In this document: positions 8,254 to 16,743 of the stretch, one piece after another | Position numbering within the stretch: the first letter of the stretch is position 1 | Layout of the letters: the number at the start of each line of letters is the position of its first letter | NCBI RefSeq assembly: GCF_008086345.1 | Contig: NZ_CP043006.1 | Location: 5,454,032 to 5,518,031 of the forward strand | Reading direction: 5' to 3' | Origin: Chitinophaga sp. XS-30 | GTDB lineage: Bacteria; Bacteroidota; Bacteroidia; Chitinophagales; Chitinophagaceae | Length of the DNA: 64,000 nt | Notes under the pieces: generated by a model | Told to the model about the DNA's origin: nothing | The model's database searches: none | The model's input: the letters and a program-made list of their open reading frames with translations, nothing else | Position numbers and translations under genes: made by a program

Positions 8254-10670
8254 TGAGAACAATATTCAAAATTGCCAAAACAGAATTGCGCATCCTCTTT
8301 TACTCGCCTATCGCATGGTTCCTGATGATCGTATTCCTTGTACAATGCAGCATTGTGTATTTCGGCGTGCTGGAAAGTTATGCCAGGTTGCAGGAGATCA
8401 GCGGAACAAACCTTGAATGGCTGACGAATATGACGGAGAAAATCTTCCTCTCCAGGCAGGGACTGTTCGGCAACGTCATGCAGAATCTTTTTCTGTACAT
8501 ACCACTGCTCACCATGAGCCTTATCAGCCGGGAAACCGGCAGCGGCACTATCAAGCTGCTGTATTCTTCCCCCATTACGGTAAGGGAGATCGTTTTCGGC
8601 AAATACCTGGCCATGATGATATACAGCCTCCTGCTGGTAGCTATCGTAGGCATCTTCACAATATCCGGTGCTTTCCATATCAATTTCCCTGAAAAAGGTA
8701 TGCTGATGGCGGCCATGCTGGGCTTTTACCTGCTGTTATGCGCATATTCGGCGATCGGGCTGTTCATGTCCTGCCTCACTACATACCAGGTAGTAGCAGC
8801 GATCTGCACATTTGTGATGATCGGCGTACTGAGTTATATCGGCAACCTCTGGCAGGATATTGCTTTTATCAGGGAGCTCACCTATTTCCTGTCCATTAAC
8901 GGCCGTACGCAGAATATGCTCTCCGGCCTCATCACCACAAAAGACGTCGTGTACTTCCTGATGATCGTCTATATCTTCCTCGGCCTGAGCATCTTCAAAC
9001 TGAAAGCCGGTATGGAATCCAGATCTGCCATGGTAAAGAGCGGCCGGTACATATCCGTCATCGCATCCGCACTACTGATCGGCTATCTGAGCTCCCTCCC
9101 CGGCTTCATCGGCTACTATGATGCTACTTCCAACAAGTCAAGAACGCTGACGCCAAACGCGCAGAAGATCATTGCGGAACTTGGAGACGAGCCGCTGGAA
9201 GTCACCGCTTACAGCAACCTCCTGAGCAGGCACTGGTACTTCGGCAGCCCCACCTCCTACAACCAGACGCTCGCCCGCTGGGAACCTTACATGCGCTTCA
9301 AACCGGACATTGTGCTGAAAACGGTGAGTTATTACGACAGCACACTGGATGACACACGCATGTTGTCCGGCCATGCCGGCAAAACCCTCAAAGAGGTCGC
9401 GGAACAATACGCCAAAAGCATGGATGTGGATATGGCCGATCTCAAGTCACCCGAAGAGATCCGGAAGATCATTGACCTGCGGCCCGAACTGAACAGGTAT
9501 GTGATGCAGCTCAGGTGGAAAGGGAAAACCACTTTCCTCCGGGTGTTTGACGATCAGGCGGCATGGCCGGGCGAAACGGAAGTCTCCGCCGCCTTTAAAC
9601 GCCTCCTGCAGGCCAACATACCCAGGATCGCATTCGTCTCCGGTCATCTCGAAAGGGATATCAATAAAATGGGGGACCGCGAATACAAGGCGCTGACCAA
9701 TCACAGCACTTTCCGCAATTCGCTTGTGAACCAGGGATTCGATGTGCAGACCCTTTCACTGGAAACACAGGATATCCCCACGGATATCGCCGCCCTCGTG
9801 ATCGCCGATCCCAAACTGGCACCCGGCGATGCGGCCATGGCCAGGCTTCAGCAATATATCGACCGTGGAGGCAACCTCCTGATTGCGGGAGAGCCGGGAA
9901 AACAGGCGATCCTGAACCCCATCCTGCAACAGCTCGGCGTGCAGATGATGGAAGGGCAGGCCGTACAGGAAAGCAGGGAATTTGCACCGGACTTCATAAC
10001 AGCGGATGTTACGGAACTGGCCGGCACGTTCTCCAAAAACCTGGGGAAAAGAATGGCGGACAGCCCGAAAGTTTCCATGCCTGGCGCGGCCGCACTCTCC
10101 TTCTCCCCCAACGGCGCATTTGACATCCAGCCACTGCTGATGACCGACAGCAGGCTGACCTGGAACAGAAAACAGAAGCTGGACCTCGAAATGACCACCA
10201 ACGCAAGCGCCACATCGGAAACAATGCAGAGCGCCATGGCCATGCCGGTCATGATCGCACCCGTTACCGCCACACCGGAGCGTACCCTTAAAAAGGATCC
10301 CGGTACAGTCACCTTCTCCCCTGCGAACGGTGATCTTAAAGGCCCCCTGCCTGCCATGCTCAGCCTCAAACGGCAGGTCGGCAACAAGGAACAACGCATC
10401 ATTGTGTCCGGCGATGCAGACTTCATGAGCAATGCCGAGTTACAGCGTTTCAATATCAGGACCGTGAATTTCCTGTTCAACACAGCAGTTTTCAGCTGGT
10501 TATGCTACGGGGAATTCCCGATAGAAACCACCCGCCCGGACCCGAAAGATACCCGGGTGACCGTTTCACTGGACCAGGCCCGTCACCTGAAGGTCCTCTA
10601 TCTCTGGGCGTTGCCGGGCATGCTGCTGATATTCGCCTCCATTCTGCTGATCAGGCGCAAAAGGAAATAA
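8253..10670 (+). CDS. Fused ABC-2 permease / Gldg-family protein (GldF-GldG fusion)
   Basis: 805 residues. About 1-240 is an ABC-2-type permease with six membrane helices (SPIAWFLMIVFLVQCSIVYF; AAICTFVMIGVLSYIGNLW). A further helix follows near 265-285, then a large periplasmic Gldg domain (TPNAQKIIAELGDEPLEVTAYS; IDRGGNLLIAGEPGKQ; IVSGDADFMSNAEL), and a last helix with the basic end RRKRK. In Flavobacterium GldF and GldG are separate proteins; here they are one chain. It overlaps the ATPase gene by one base and precedes a MutS-like gene by six bases. Confidence 0.88.
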   Translation: MRTIFKIAKTELRILFYSPIAWFLMIVFLVQCSIVYFGVLESYARLQEISGTNLEWLTNMTEKIFLSRQGLFGNVMQNLFLYIPLLTMSLISRETGSGTIKLLYSSPITVREIVFGKYLAMMIYSLLLVAIVGIFTISGAFHINFPEKGMLMAAMLGFYLLLCAYSAIGLFMSCLTTYQVVAAICTFVMIGVLSYIGNLWQDIAFIRELTYFLSINGRTQNMLSGLITTKDVVYFLMIVYIFLGLSIFKLKAGMESRSAMVKSGRYISVIASALLIGYLSSLPGFIGYYDATSNKSRTLTPNAQKIIAELGDEPLEVTAYSNLLSRHWYFGSPTSYNQTLARWEPYMRFKPDIVLKTVSYYDSTLDDTRMLSGHAGKTLKEVAEQYAKSMDVDMADLKSPEEIRKIIDLRPELNRYVMQLRWKGKTTFLRVFDDQAAWPGETEVSAAFKRLLQANIPRIAFVSGHLERDINKMGDREYKALTNHSTFRNSLVNQGFDVQTLSLETQDIPTDIAALVIADPKLAPGDAAMARLQQYIDRGGNLLIAGEPGKQAILNPILQQLGVQMMEGQAVQESREFAPDFITADVTELAGTFSKNLGKRMADSPKVSMPGAAALSFSPNGAFDIQPLLMTDSRLTWNRKQKLDLEMTTNASATSETMQSAMAMPVMIAPVTATPERTLKKDPGTVTFSPANGDLKGPLPAMLSLKRQVGNKEQRIIVSGDADFMSNAELQRFNIRTVNFLFNTAVFSWLCYGEFPIETTRPDPKDTRVTVSLDQARHLKVLYLWALPGMLLIFASILLIRRKRK

Positions 10671-10676
10671 GCACTT

Positions 10677-12011
10677 ATGTTATTTACGACAGACAAACAA
10701 ACACTGGAAGACCTGAATATTTTTGGCAGGCATGGCGGGGACTCGGTGTTCAATATCTTCAACCGCTGCATCACAAAAGGTGGTGCAGCGGTCATGGAAG
10801 AGATGTTCCGCTATCCGTTATCCGATGAAAAAGCGATCAACCGCCGCAGCGGCATCATTCAGTATTTTGCCGTCAATGGAACCGTATTCCCTATGCAAAG
10901 CGCGCTTTTCGATGCGGCAGAGGCCTATCTTGCCAATACCGATGAAAGAACAAAGCTTCAACCGGAAGAGCCGGGCATCGGTAAAAAACTGGGCCATCTC
11001 ATTGGCACAGATACGGAAACTGCCCTGCTCGTCAAAGGCATCAGCGCTTTGGTGGAGCTGATGAAAAACATGCACAGCTTCATTACTTCGCTGAATCTTC
11101 CCGAAGATCATGGCTACTTCCCTGAAAAGGCCGCAGTAACAGCACTTTTGTCGGAACCGGACCTTGCGCCGGTGTTCAACAGCAAAGGCAGGCCTTCCGG
11201 CGCCGCCATGGCTGCATATGACGCCCTGTTGCGCTTCCGGCACCGCAGCAGCATGCAGCAGTTGCTGCGTCACATCTATCACCTTGATGTATATGTTTCC
11301 GTTGCGAAAGTTGCACAGGAACGCCGCTTCGTATTTCCTGCGGCACTGCCGGAAGACCGGCATATGCTGCACCTGAAAGGCGTATTTCATCCGCAGCTCA
11401 AAAACGCCGTTCCCAATACCATCCATGTTACACCGGACAACAATGTTACCTTTCTTACCGGCGCCAATATGGCCGGCAAATCCACTTTCATGAAGTCCCT
11501 GGGCATTGCGGTATTCCTTGCGCATATGGGATTTCCCGTGGCGGCGGAACGAATGGAATTTTCGGTATTGAATGGCATTTATACGACCATCAATCTGCCG
11601 GACGATCTGGGCATGGGAGCCAGTCATTTTTATGCGGAGGTGCTGCGGGTGAAGAAAATGGCGCAGGAGCTGAGCCAGTCCAGAAACCTCCTCATTATTT
11701 TTGATGAGCTGTTCAGAGGCACTAACGTCAAAGATGCTTACGAAGCTACAATAGCCGTAACGGAAGGGTTTGCCGGCAAACCGGGCAGCCTCTTTGTGAT
11801 TTCCACACACATCATCGAAGCGGGGGAAGTGCTGCGGCAAAGGTGCCGCAACATCCGTTTCATTTTCCTTCCCACGCGGATGCAGGGCAACACGCCGGTG
11901 TACACCTACTCGCTTGAAGAAGGCATAACGGATGACCGCCACGGGATGGTTATCATCAACAATGCACAAATCCTGGATATCCTCGCCAAAGGAACGCCAA
12001 AAGAAGTATAA
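10677..12011 (+). CDS. MutS-related ATPase, short form, copy 1
   Basis: 444 residues with an N-terminal helical lever/clamp-like region (1-240) and a MutS-type ATPase. Walker A is GANMAGKST from residue 262, Walker B is LLIIFDELFRGTN, and a STHIIEAGE switch follows. The mismatch-recognition and connector domains of true MutS are absent, and no Smr nuclease tail like that of MutS2 is seen. Its cellular role is unknown. It sits six bases after the Gldg permease gene and 12 bases before a paralogue, apparently in one operon. Confidence 0.82.
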   Translation: MLFTTDKQTLEDLNIFGRHGGDSVFNIFNRCITKGGAAVMEEMFRYPLSDEKAINRRSGIIQYFAVNGTVFPMQSALFDAAEAYLANTDERTKLQPEEPGIGKKLGHLIGTDTETALLVKGISALVELMKNMHSFITSLNLPEDHGYFPEKAAVTALLSEPDLAPVFNSKGRPSGAAMAAYDALLRFRHRSSMQQLLRHIYHLDVYVSVAKVAQERRFVFPAALPEDRHMLHLKGVFHPQLKNAVPNTIHVTPDNNVTFLTGANMAGKSTFMKSLGIAVFLAHMGFPVAAERMEFSVLNGIYTTINLPDDLGMGASHFYAEVLRVKKMAQELSQSRNLLIIFDELFRGTNVKDAYEATIAVTEGFAGKPGSLFVISTHIIEAGEVLRQRCRNIRFIFLPTRMQGNTPVYTYSLEEGITDDRHGMVIINNAQILDILAKGTPKEV

Positions 12012-12023
12012 ACGACCATCAGC

Positions 12024-13340
12024 ATGAACTTTATAGCAGATAAACAGACACTGGAAGACCTTAACCTGCTGGGTAAATACAAACCCCATTCCATCTACAG
12101 CCTCTTCAACAGGGTGCACACACATGGCGGAGAAAGGCTGCTGGAAGAGATGTTTCATCACCCCCTCACGCAACCTGATGATATTAACCGGCGAAGCAGC
12201 ATTTTCCGTTACTTCCAGGAAAGGGACATCCCGTTCCCGCTCAGCGCCGAAACGTTCCGGATTGCCGCGCACTACCTCGGCGCCGGAACAGCGGGGAATT
12301 GCCTTGTTGGGGCAGCCGGCATGCTCCGCAGCAAAATATCCGCTTCGCTGCTGCGTGATGATCAGTATGCTCTCCTGCAGGGAGGCTTGATTGCCGCAAT
12401 CCGGGTGCTGAATGATTTAAAGGATTTCCTTGCCCGTCTTGAAAAACAGCCCGGCCCCTATTCCGATGAGGCGCAAACACTTCGCAACATCCTCTGTAAC
12501 GACCGGCTGGCCTGGCTGGAACAGGAAAGGAAAACCCTGCAATTGCCTTTCCTGAAGCTGGTCCGCTACAACTACCTGTTCCGGCATACCATGAGGCTGG
12601 AAATAGAAGCGCTGCTGGAAGGCATCTGGCGCCTGGATGTGTACCTCGCCGTAAGCAAGGTGTCCCGGGAAAAAAGCCTTTCTTTCGCTACGGCACGGCC
12701 GGCGGAGGAACATCTTTTCCGGGCCGCCGGAATACGGCATCCTGCGCTGGCCAAAGCAGTGGCTAACCCGCTGTTCCTCCATCCCGGAAACAACCTGCTC
12801 TTTCTCACCGGAGCCAATATGGCCGGCAAGTCCACTTTCATGAAATCTTTTGGCATAGCAGTGTATCTGGCGCACATGGGCTTTCCCGTTGCTGCCGGTG
12901 AAATGGAATTTTCGGTCATGGACGGGCTTTATTCTTCCATCAATGTGCCGGACAGTTTAAGCATGGGCTACAGTCATTTTTATGCGGAGGTATTAAGGGT
13001 TAAAACAGTGGCGGAAGCAGTAAGCAGCGGAAAAAACCTGGTAGTGATATTCGATGAATTGTTCAAAGGCACCAATGTCAAGGATGCTTATGACGCCACA
13101 CTATCTGTAACAAAGGCCTTCTCCCGCTACAGGAGCTGCTTTTTTATCGTTTCCACACATATCGTTGAAGCCGGAGAAGCTTTAAAGGCATGCGAAAATA
13201 TTCAGTTCTCTTTCCTGCCAACAGTGATGGAAGGCGTCATACCAAAGTATCCTTACACGCTGACCGCCGGCATTTCCGGCGACCGGCACGGCATGATGAT
13301 CATCCGGAATGAAAAGATACCGGATATGCTGCGCTCCTGA
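12024..13340 (+). CDS. MutS-related ATPase, short form, copy 2
   Basis: 438 residues, a tandem paralogue of the preceding gene. It shares the opening pattern (ADKQTLEDLNLLGKY), Walker A (GANMAGKST from residue 263), Walker B (LVVIFDELFKGTNVKDAYDAT) and the STHIVEAGE motif. The N-terminal halves have diverged more than the ATPase domains. Members of this family act as dimers, so the pair could form a heterodimer. That is inference from the tandem arrangement and the conservation of both ATPase sites. Confidence 0.82.
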   Translation: MNFIADKQTLEDLNLLGKYKPHSIYSLFNRVHTHGGERLLEEMFHHPLTQPDDINRRSSIFRYFQERDIPFPLSAETFRIAAHYLGAGTAGNCLVGAAGMLRSKISASLLRDDQYALLQGGLIAAIRVLNDLKDFLARLEKQPGPYSDEAQTLRNILCNDRLAWLEQERKTLQLPFLKLVRYNYLFRHTMRLEIEALLEGIWRLDVYLAVSKVSREKSLSFATARPAEEHLFRAAGIRHPALAKAVANPLFLHPGNNLLFLTGANMAGKSTFMKSFGIAVYLAHMGFPVAAGEMEFSVMDGLYSSINVPDSLSMGYSHFYAEVLRVKTVAEAVSSGKNLVVIFDELFKGTNVKDAYDATLSVTKAFSRYRSCFFIVSTHIVEAGEALKACENIQFSFLPTVMEGVIPKYPYTLTAGISGDRHGMMIIRNEKIPDMLRS

Positions 13341-13369
13341 AAGGGAAACGGCTGAAATCCGTTCACACC

Positions 13370-14392
13370 TTACGCCCCCATCAGATCAAAAGCATACTCC
13401 TGGTAGCTGATCAGCTTCCTTTCCCCTTCCAGTTCCTTCCATGCCCGCTCAAGATGGCTGAGGTCTACAATATCCCAGGCGGAAGTATCCTTGAACTTCC
13501 GGGTGATGGAACGAATGGTGTCCAGCTCTTCGCTGGAAAAAACATCCTCGGCGGGCGGCGTTTCGGCGGCAACGGCAAATATTTCCACGGCGCCGCCGGA
13601 GCGTGTTCTTTCCCAGCAGGAAGTGATGATCTGCTCGTTCTCCAGGTAAGTGTAGATGTTATCATAATTAGCCGGCACCGGCCCATAATTGATGGCCCGG
13701 TACGATAACCCGGTGATGGACCGGCCGTAGTGCTTGTAATGGCTGAAATCCGTATAGAACAATTGTTTGTTCAGCTTCAGTTTGTTGTTATAACCGGCCC
13801 TGGAATGACGGATCAGGTGGGTAACCAGCGCGGCAACCCGGTCGGCATCCGGCCGTTTATACCCTGTAAAGCTGTTGGATTCGTGGTGAACGTTCAGGCT
13901 GGCATAGAAGGGTTTCAGTTTCCTGCGTTCGCCAAGCAGTATATGCACCCTGGCTTTTGCTTTCTCAAACGCATTATCGGAAAAATACGGCCTGCCATCT
14001 TCCAGGAACTCCTGGAAAACCTCCGGTTTATCTGCGGTTTTGATCAGGTTGGCCATCGCGGGAACAGGCATTTCCCCCTTTTCATAATTACCGTAACTGT
14101 TGGCCCCCAACCCCAGCACCTCACTCATCCGGGCAGCGGAAAGCCCATACTGTTCCCTGATGGCCGTGATCTCTTCCGGGAAAAGTATGTTGTACTTTTC
14201 CCGGTATTGATTATGCGCCTGCGCGAGGGTGATGGTATCGCTTTCTGTGGTGGTAAACTCTTCGTTGCATTGCCCGCACCGGTAAAAATGCTCCATCACC
14301 TTGAAAACATCTTTACGGTATGCCAGCTCCTTCGGCTGTTTCTGTAAAACGGCCATACCATCACAATACGGGCATGCTATTTTTTCTTTCAT
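13370..14392 (-). CDS. MqsA-like zinc-finger/HTH antitoxin fused to a Panacea (DUF4065) domain
   Basis: 340 residues. The N-terminus is an MqsA-type zinc finger (C7, C10, C39, C42) with the FTTTESD motif. An Xre-type helix-turn-helix follows at about 73-130 (IREQYGLSAARMSEVLGLGANSYGNYEKGE). The C-terminal half is a Panacea/DUF4065 domain (KLNKQLFYTDFSHYKHYG, SITGLSYRAINYGPVPANYD). Such proteins are known as antitoxins that also repress their own operon. No intact toxin lies next to it: upstream is a short frameshifted stretch resembling the first half of an MqsR toxin. It is convergent with the MutS-like genes. Confidence 0.85.
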   Translation of the reverse strand: MKEKIACPYCDGMAVLQKQPKELAYRKDVFKVMEHFYRCGQCNEEFTTTESDTITLAQAHNQYREKYNILFPEEITAIREQYGLSAARMSEVLGLGANSYGNYEKGEMPVPAMANLIKTADKPEVFQEFLEDGRPYFSDNAFEKAKARVHILLGERRKLKPFYASLNVHHESNSFTGYKRPDADRVAALVTHLIRHSRAGYNNKLKLNKQLFYTDFSHYKHYGRSITGLSYRAINYGPVPANYDNIYTYLENEQIITSCWERTRSGGAVEIFAVAAETPPAEDVFSSEELDTIRSITRKFKDTSAWDIVDLSHLERAWKELEGERKLISYQEYAFDLMGA

Positions 14393-14535
14393 AATTGATT
14401 GTCTTTTAGCGGGTAATATATCAAGCGCGGCAAGGGCAACGGTGTTTTTTTCTCTCGGCCGGAAAGCAATGTCAAATATTTTGATCTTTCTTTCAGCATG
14501 GTTAAAAATTCCTCTACTTCAGATATTGTGGTCAT
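14389..14535 (-). pseudogene. Decayed MqsR-family toxin gene fragment
   Basis: An ATG at 14535 opens a 48-codon frame beginning MTTISEVEEFLTMLKE, which looks like the N-terminus of Bacteroidota MqsR toxins. The frame then turns into low-quality sequence and ends in TGA overlapping the antitoxin ATG. In the next frame, from just after MLKE, the DNA reads RKIKIFDIAFRPREKNT and then VALAALDILPAKRQSII, which continues the same family pattern straight up to the antitoxin start. A single-base indel plus loss of the C-terminal half (the part holding the ribonuclease residues) explains this. The family assignment is from memory of the consensus and needs an alignment. Confidence 0.55.
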
Positions 14536-14579
14536 CCCTGAAATTGATTACTGGTTAACAAACTTCATTAATACAACAC

Positions 14580-14595
14580 AAATGTACCAACATTT
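14580..14595. promoter_or_regulatory. Candidate operator palindrome upstream of the antitoxin/toxin remnant
   Basis: AAATGT and ACATTT flank a four-base spacer (ACCA), 45 bases upstream of the toxin-remnant ATG and 75 bases upstream of the divergent UbiA-like gene. MqsA-type antitoxins bind palindromes in their own promoter. The exact site here is a guess. Confidence 0.3.
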
Positions 14596-14669
14596 TCAAT
14601 AAAACATCACTTTTTAGTGGAGTTTTATCCCCTCAAAAATTTACCTGCCTTTTCCCTATTTTGCACGGC

Positions 14670-15518
14670 ATGTTCCGGGGCCTTTTCAATTTCTTCCTTT
14701 TCAGTTCCATATTCATTGCCATTTGTGCGGTCATGATGACCTGGCAAACCAACGAAATACTGCAACTCCGGTATGACTGGCAAAATTTCTACGGTTTTGT
14801 GTTCTTTGCCACCCTTTGCAGCTATAATTTCCACTGGTATCTTACCCCAGGCGCCATCCACCAGTCGGAACGCATCAGCTGGGGCCTGCGCAGGCGAAAA
14901 CTGCAGCTGCTGGGCTGCGCCATCGGCATGGCCGGCGCGGCATGGTTCTTCCGGCCGCTTGCTCCCCACTGGCTCCCCGTCTCGGGCGCCGTGCTGCTGA
15001 CCTTCCTCTATTCGGCGCCCAAAGTTCCGCACCCTGCTTTCCGCTGGCTGAAAAAGATCGCCATCGGGAAAACCATCTTCCTGGCCTTTGTATGGACCTA
15101 CGTGACCACGCTCCTTCCCGCCCTCATCGCCGGACAGGCAAACAATACCGCCGTGCTGTACCTCACCGCTTACCGCTTCTTCCTGATCTACGCCATCTGC
15201 ATTCTTTTCGATTACCGGGACAGGGAGGCGGACCGGCAGGAAGGTATCCGCAGCCTCATCACCTGGTTCGATGACCGCAGCCTGGAAAAACTCTACTACG
15301 GCTCCGTCTTCCTCTCCGCATTGTCCGCTTTGCTGCTGGCCCCCTCCATTCCCCTGTTTGTGCTGTGCAGCCTTATTGTTCCCGTAGTTATAACGTCTAT
15401 GATTAAACGATATGCAGAAACCCATACCTCCGATTATGTCTATTATTGCTACCTGGACGGCCTCATGATGCTCTCCGCCCTGCTCCACCTGGCCTGGACG
15501 GCCGCGGGTGGCATTTAA
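14670..15518 (+). CDS. UbiA-like prenyltransferase-family membrane protein
   Basis: 282 residues, about eight membrane helices. The second UbiA motif is recognisable in the middle (FDYRDREADRQEGIRSL), matching the DxxxDxxxG pattern used to bind prenyl diphosphate through magnesium. The expected first Asp-rich motif is not evident: the matching loop reads SYNFHWYLTP. It could be a divergent prenyltransferase or a non-catalytic relative. ATG 14670 is chosen over TTG at 14661. It ends 41 bases before the M42 peptidase, which has its own promoter element. Confidence 0.65.
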   Translation: MFRGLFNFFLFSSIFIAICAVMMTWQTNEILQLRYDWQNFYGFVFFATLCSYNFHWYLTPGAIHQSERISWGLRRRKLQLLGCAIGMAGAAWFFRPLAPHWLPVSGAVLLTFLYSAPKVPHPAFRWLKKIAIGKTIFLAFVWTYVTTLLPALIAGQANNTAVLYLTAYRFFLIYAICILFDYRDREADRQEGIRSLITWFDDRSLEKLYYGSVFLSALSALLLAPSIPLFVLCSLIVPVVITSMIKRYAETHTSDYVYYCYLDGLMMLSALLHLAWTAAGGI

Positions 15519-15532
15519 TGCTTCGGAATCCT

Positions 15533-15540
15533 TATTTTTG
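15533..15540 (+). promoter_or_regulatory. Bacteroidota -7 element for the M42 peptidase
   Basis: TATTTTTG matches the TAnnTTTG consensus and lies 19 bases before the ATG at 15560. It supports that start codon over an upstream ATG at 15446, which would overlap the UbiA-like gene. No clear -33 TTTG was found. Confidence 0.6.
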
Positions 15541-15559
15541 CCGGATCAATCCGGATAAT

Positions 15560-16660
15560 ATGGCAAAGAAACAGAAATCAATACTGACGAAGGAATCACT
15601 GGCTTTCCTGAAAACCTATCTCAACAATCCGGCCCCTACAGGCTTTGAGAAAGAAGGACAGAAATTATGGCTGAATTACCTGAAACCCTGGATCGACGAT
15701 TCTTTCGTGGACCCTTACGGTTCAGCGGTTGGCATCATCAACCCGGAAGCGGCTTTCAAAGTAGTGATAGAAGCGCATGCAGACGAGATATCCTGGTTCG
15801 TCAACTATATCTCTCCGGAAGGGCTCATTTATGTGATCCGCAACGGCGGCTCCGATCAGGCTATTGCGCCCTCCAAACGGGTGAATATTCATACAGCACA
15901 GGGTATCGTAAAAGCCGTATTCGGATGGCCTGCCATCCATACCCGCCTGCGCAGCGCGGACGGCAAGGAACCGCAACCGAAAGTGGATAATATCTTCCTG
16001 GACTGTGGCGCACGCTCCCGGAAAGAAGTGGAAGACCTGGGCATTCACGTTGGATGTGTGGTCACCTTCGATGATATGTTCGAAGAACTGAATTACGATT
16101 ACTATATCTGCCGCGCCATCGATAACCGCATCGGCGGCTTCATGATCGCCGAAGTGGCCCGCCTCCTGAAAGAGAACAAGGAACGCCTCCCCTTCGGCCT
16201 CTACATCGTCAATGCCGTACAGGAAGAAGTAGGCCTCCGCGGCGCAGAGATGATCGCCAAGCGCATCAAGCCGAACGTGGCCATCATCACGGATGTAACG
16301 CATGATACCACCACACCGATGATCAACAAGAACATCGAAGGAGAGATCCGCTGCGGCAGCGGCCCCAGCATCACCTACGGCCCCGCCGTCCACAACATCC
16401 TGCGGGACCTGATCATCAACACCGCCAAAAAAGAAAAGATCCCCTACCAGCTGCATGCCGTCAGCCGCAGCACAGGTACTGATACGGACGCTTTCGCCTA
16501 TTCAAACGAAGGCACCCCCTCCGCGCTCATCAGCATCCCCCTGCGCTACATGCACACCACCGTGGAAATGATCAAGAAAGATGACGTCGAAAATACCATC
16601 CGCCTCATATACCAGGCTTTACTGAACATCACACCTAAAACCAACTTTCAATACCTGTAA
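15560..16660 (+). CDS. M42-family metallopeptidase (aminopeptidase/glucanase family)
   Basis: 366 residues, cytoplasmic, no signal peptide. Metal and catalytic residues of the family are visible: His in EAHADEISWF, Asp in CRAIDNRIGG, the Glu pair E222-E223 in AVQEEVGLRGA, Asp in TDVTHD, and a late His in YMHTTVEM. The family forms large tetrahedral aminopeptidase complexes with two metal ions. A well-placed promoter element precedes the start, so it is probably transcribed alone. The annotation endoglucanase sometimes given to this family is unlikely to be meaningful. Confidence 0.9.
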   Translation: MAKKQKSILTKESLAFLKTYLNNPAPTGFEKEGQKLWLNYLKPWIDDSFVDPYGSAVGIINPEAAFKVVIEAHADEISWFVNYISPEGLIYVIRNGGSDQAIAPSKRVNIHTAQGIVKAVFGWPAIHTRLRSADGKEPQPKVDNIFLDCGARSRKEVEDLGIHVGCVVTFDDMFEELNYDYYICRAIDNRIGGFMIAEVARLLKENKERLPFGLYIVNAVQEEVGLRGAEMIAKRIKPNVAIITDVTHDTTTPMINKNIEGEIRCGSGPSITYGPAVHNILRDLIINTAKKEKIPYQLHAVSRSTGTDTDAFAYSNEGTPSALISIPLRYMHTTVEMIKKDDVENTIRLIYQALLNITPKTNFQYL

Positions 16661-16717
16661 AACCATCGCGAATAACAAAAAATCATCATCTGTAATGGTT
16701 ATTTCGCATGGGTTTCG

Positions 16718-16725
16718 TAGGTTTG
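16718..16725 (+). promoter_or_regulatory. Bacteroidota -7 element for bioB
   Basis: TAGGTTTG fits TAnnTTTG and ends 18 bases before ATG 16744. An alternative in-frame ATG at 16708 lies upstream of this element and would not be transcribed from it, so 16744 is the better start for bioB. Confidence 0.55.
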
Positions 16726-16743
16726 TCGCTAAATCCGAAGTTT

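Noticed and set aside
10818-12272. Long minus-strand frame (484 codons)
   Set aside because: Antisense to the two MutS-like genes with clear ATPase motifs; no recognisable domain.
16657-16715. Possible BirA operator or hairpin upstream of bioB
   Set aside because: AACC and GGTT half-sites are present but 28 or more bases apart and imperfect, unlike the known BirA site spacing.
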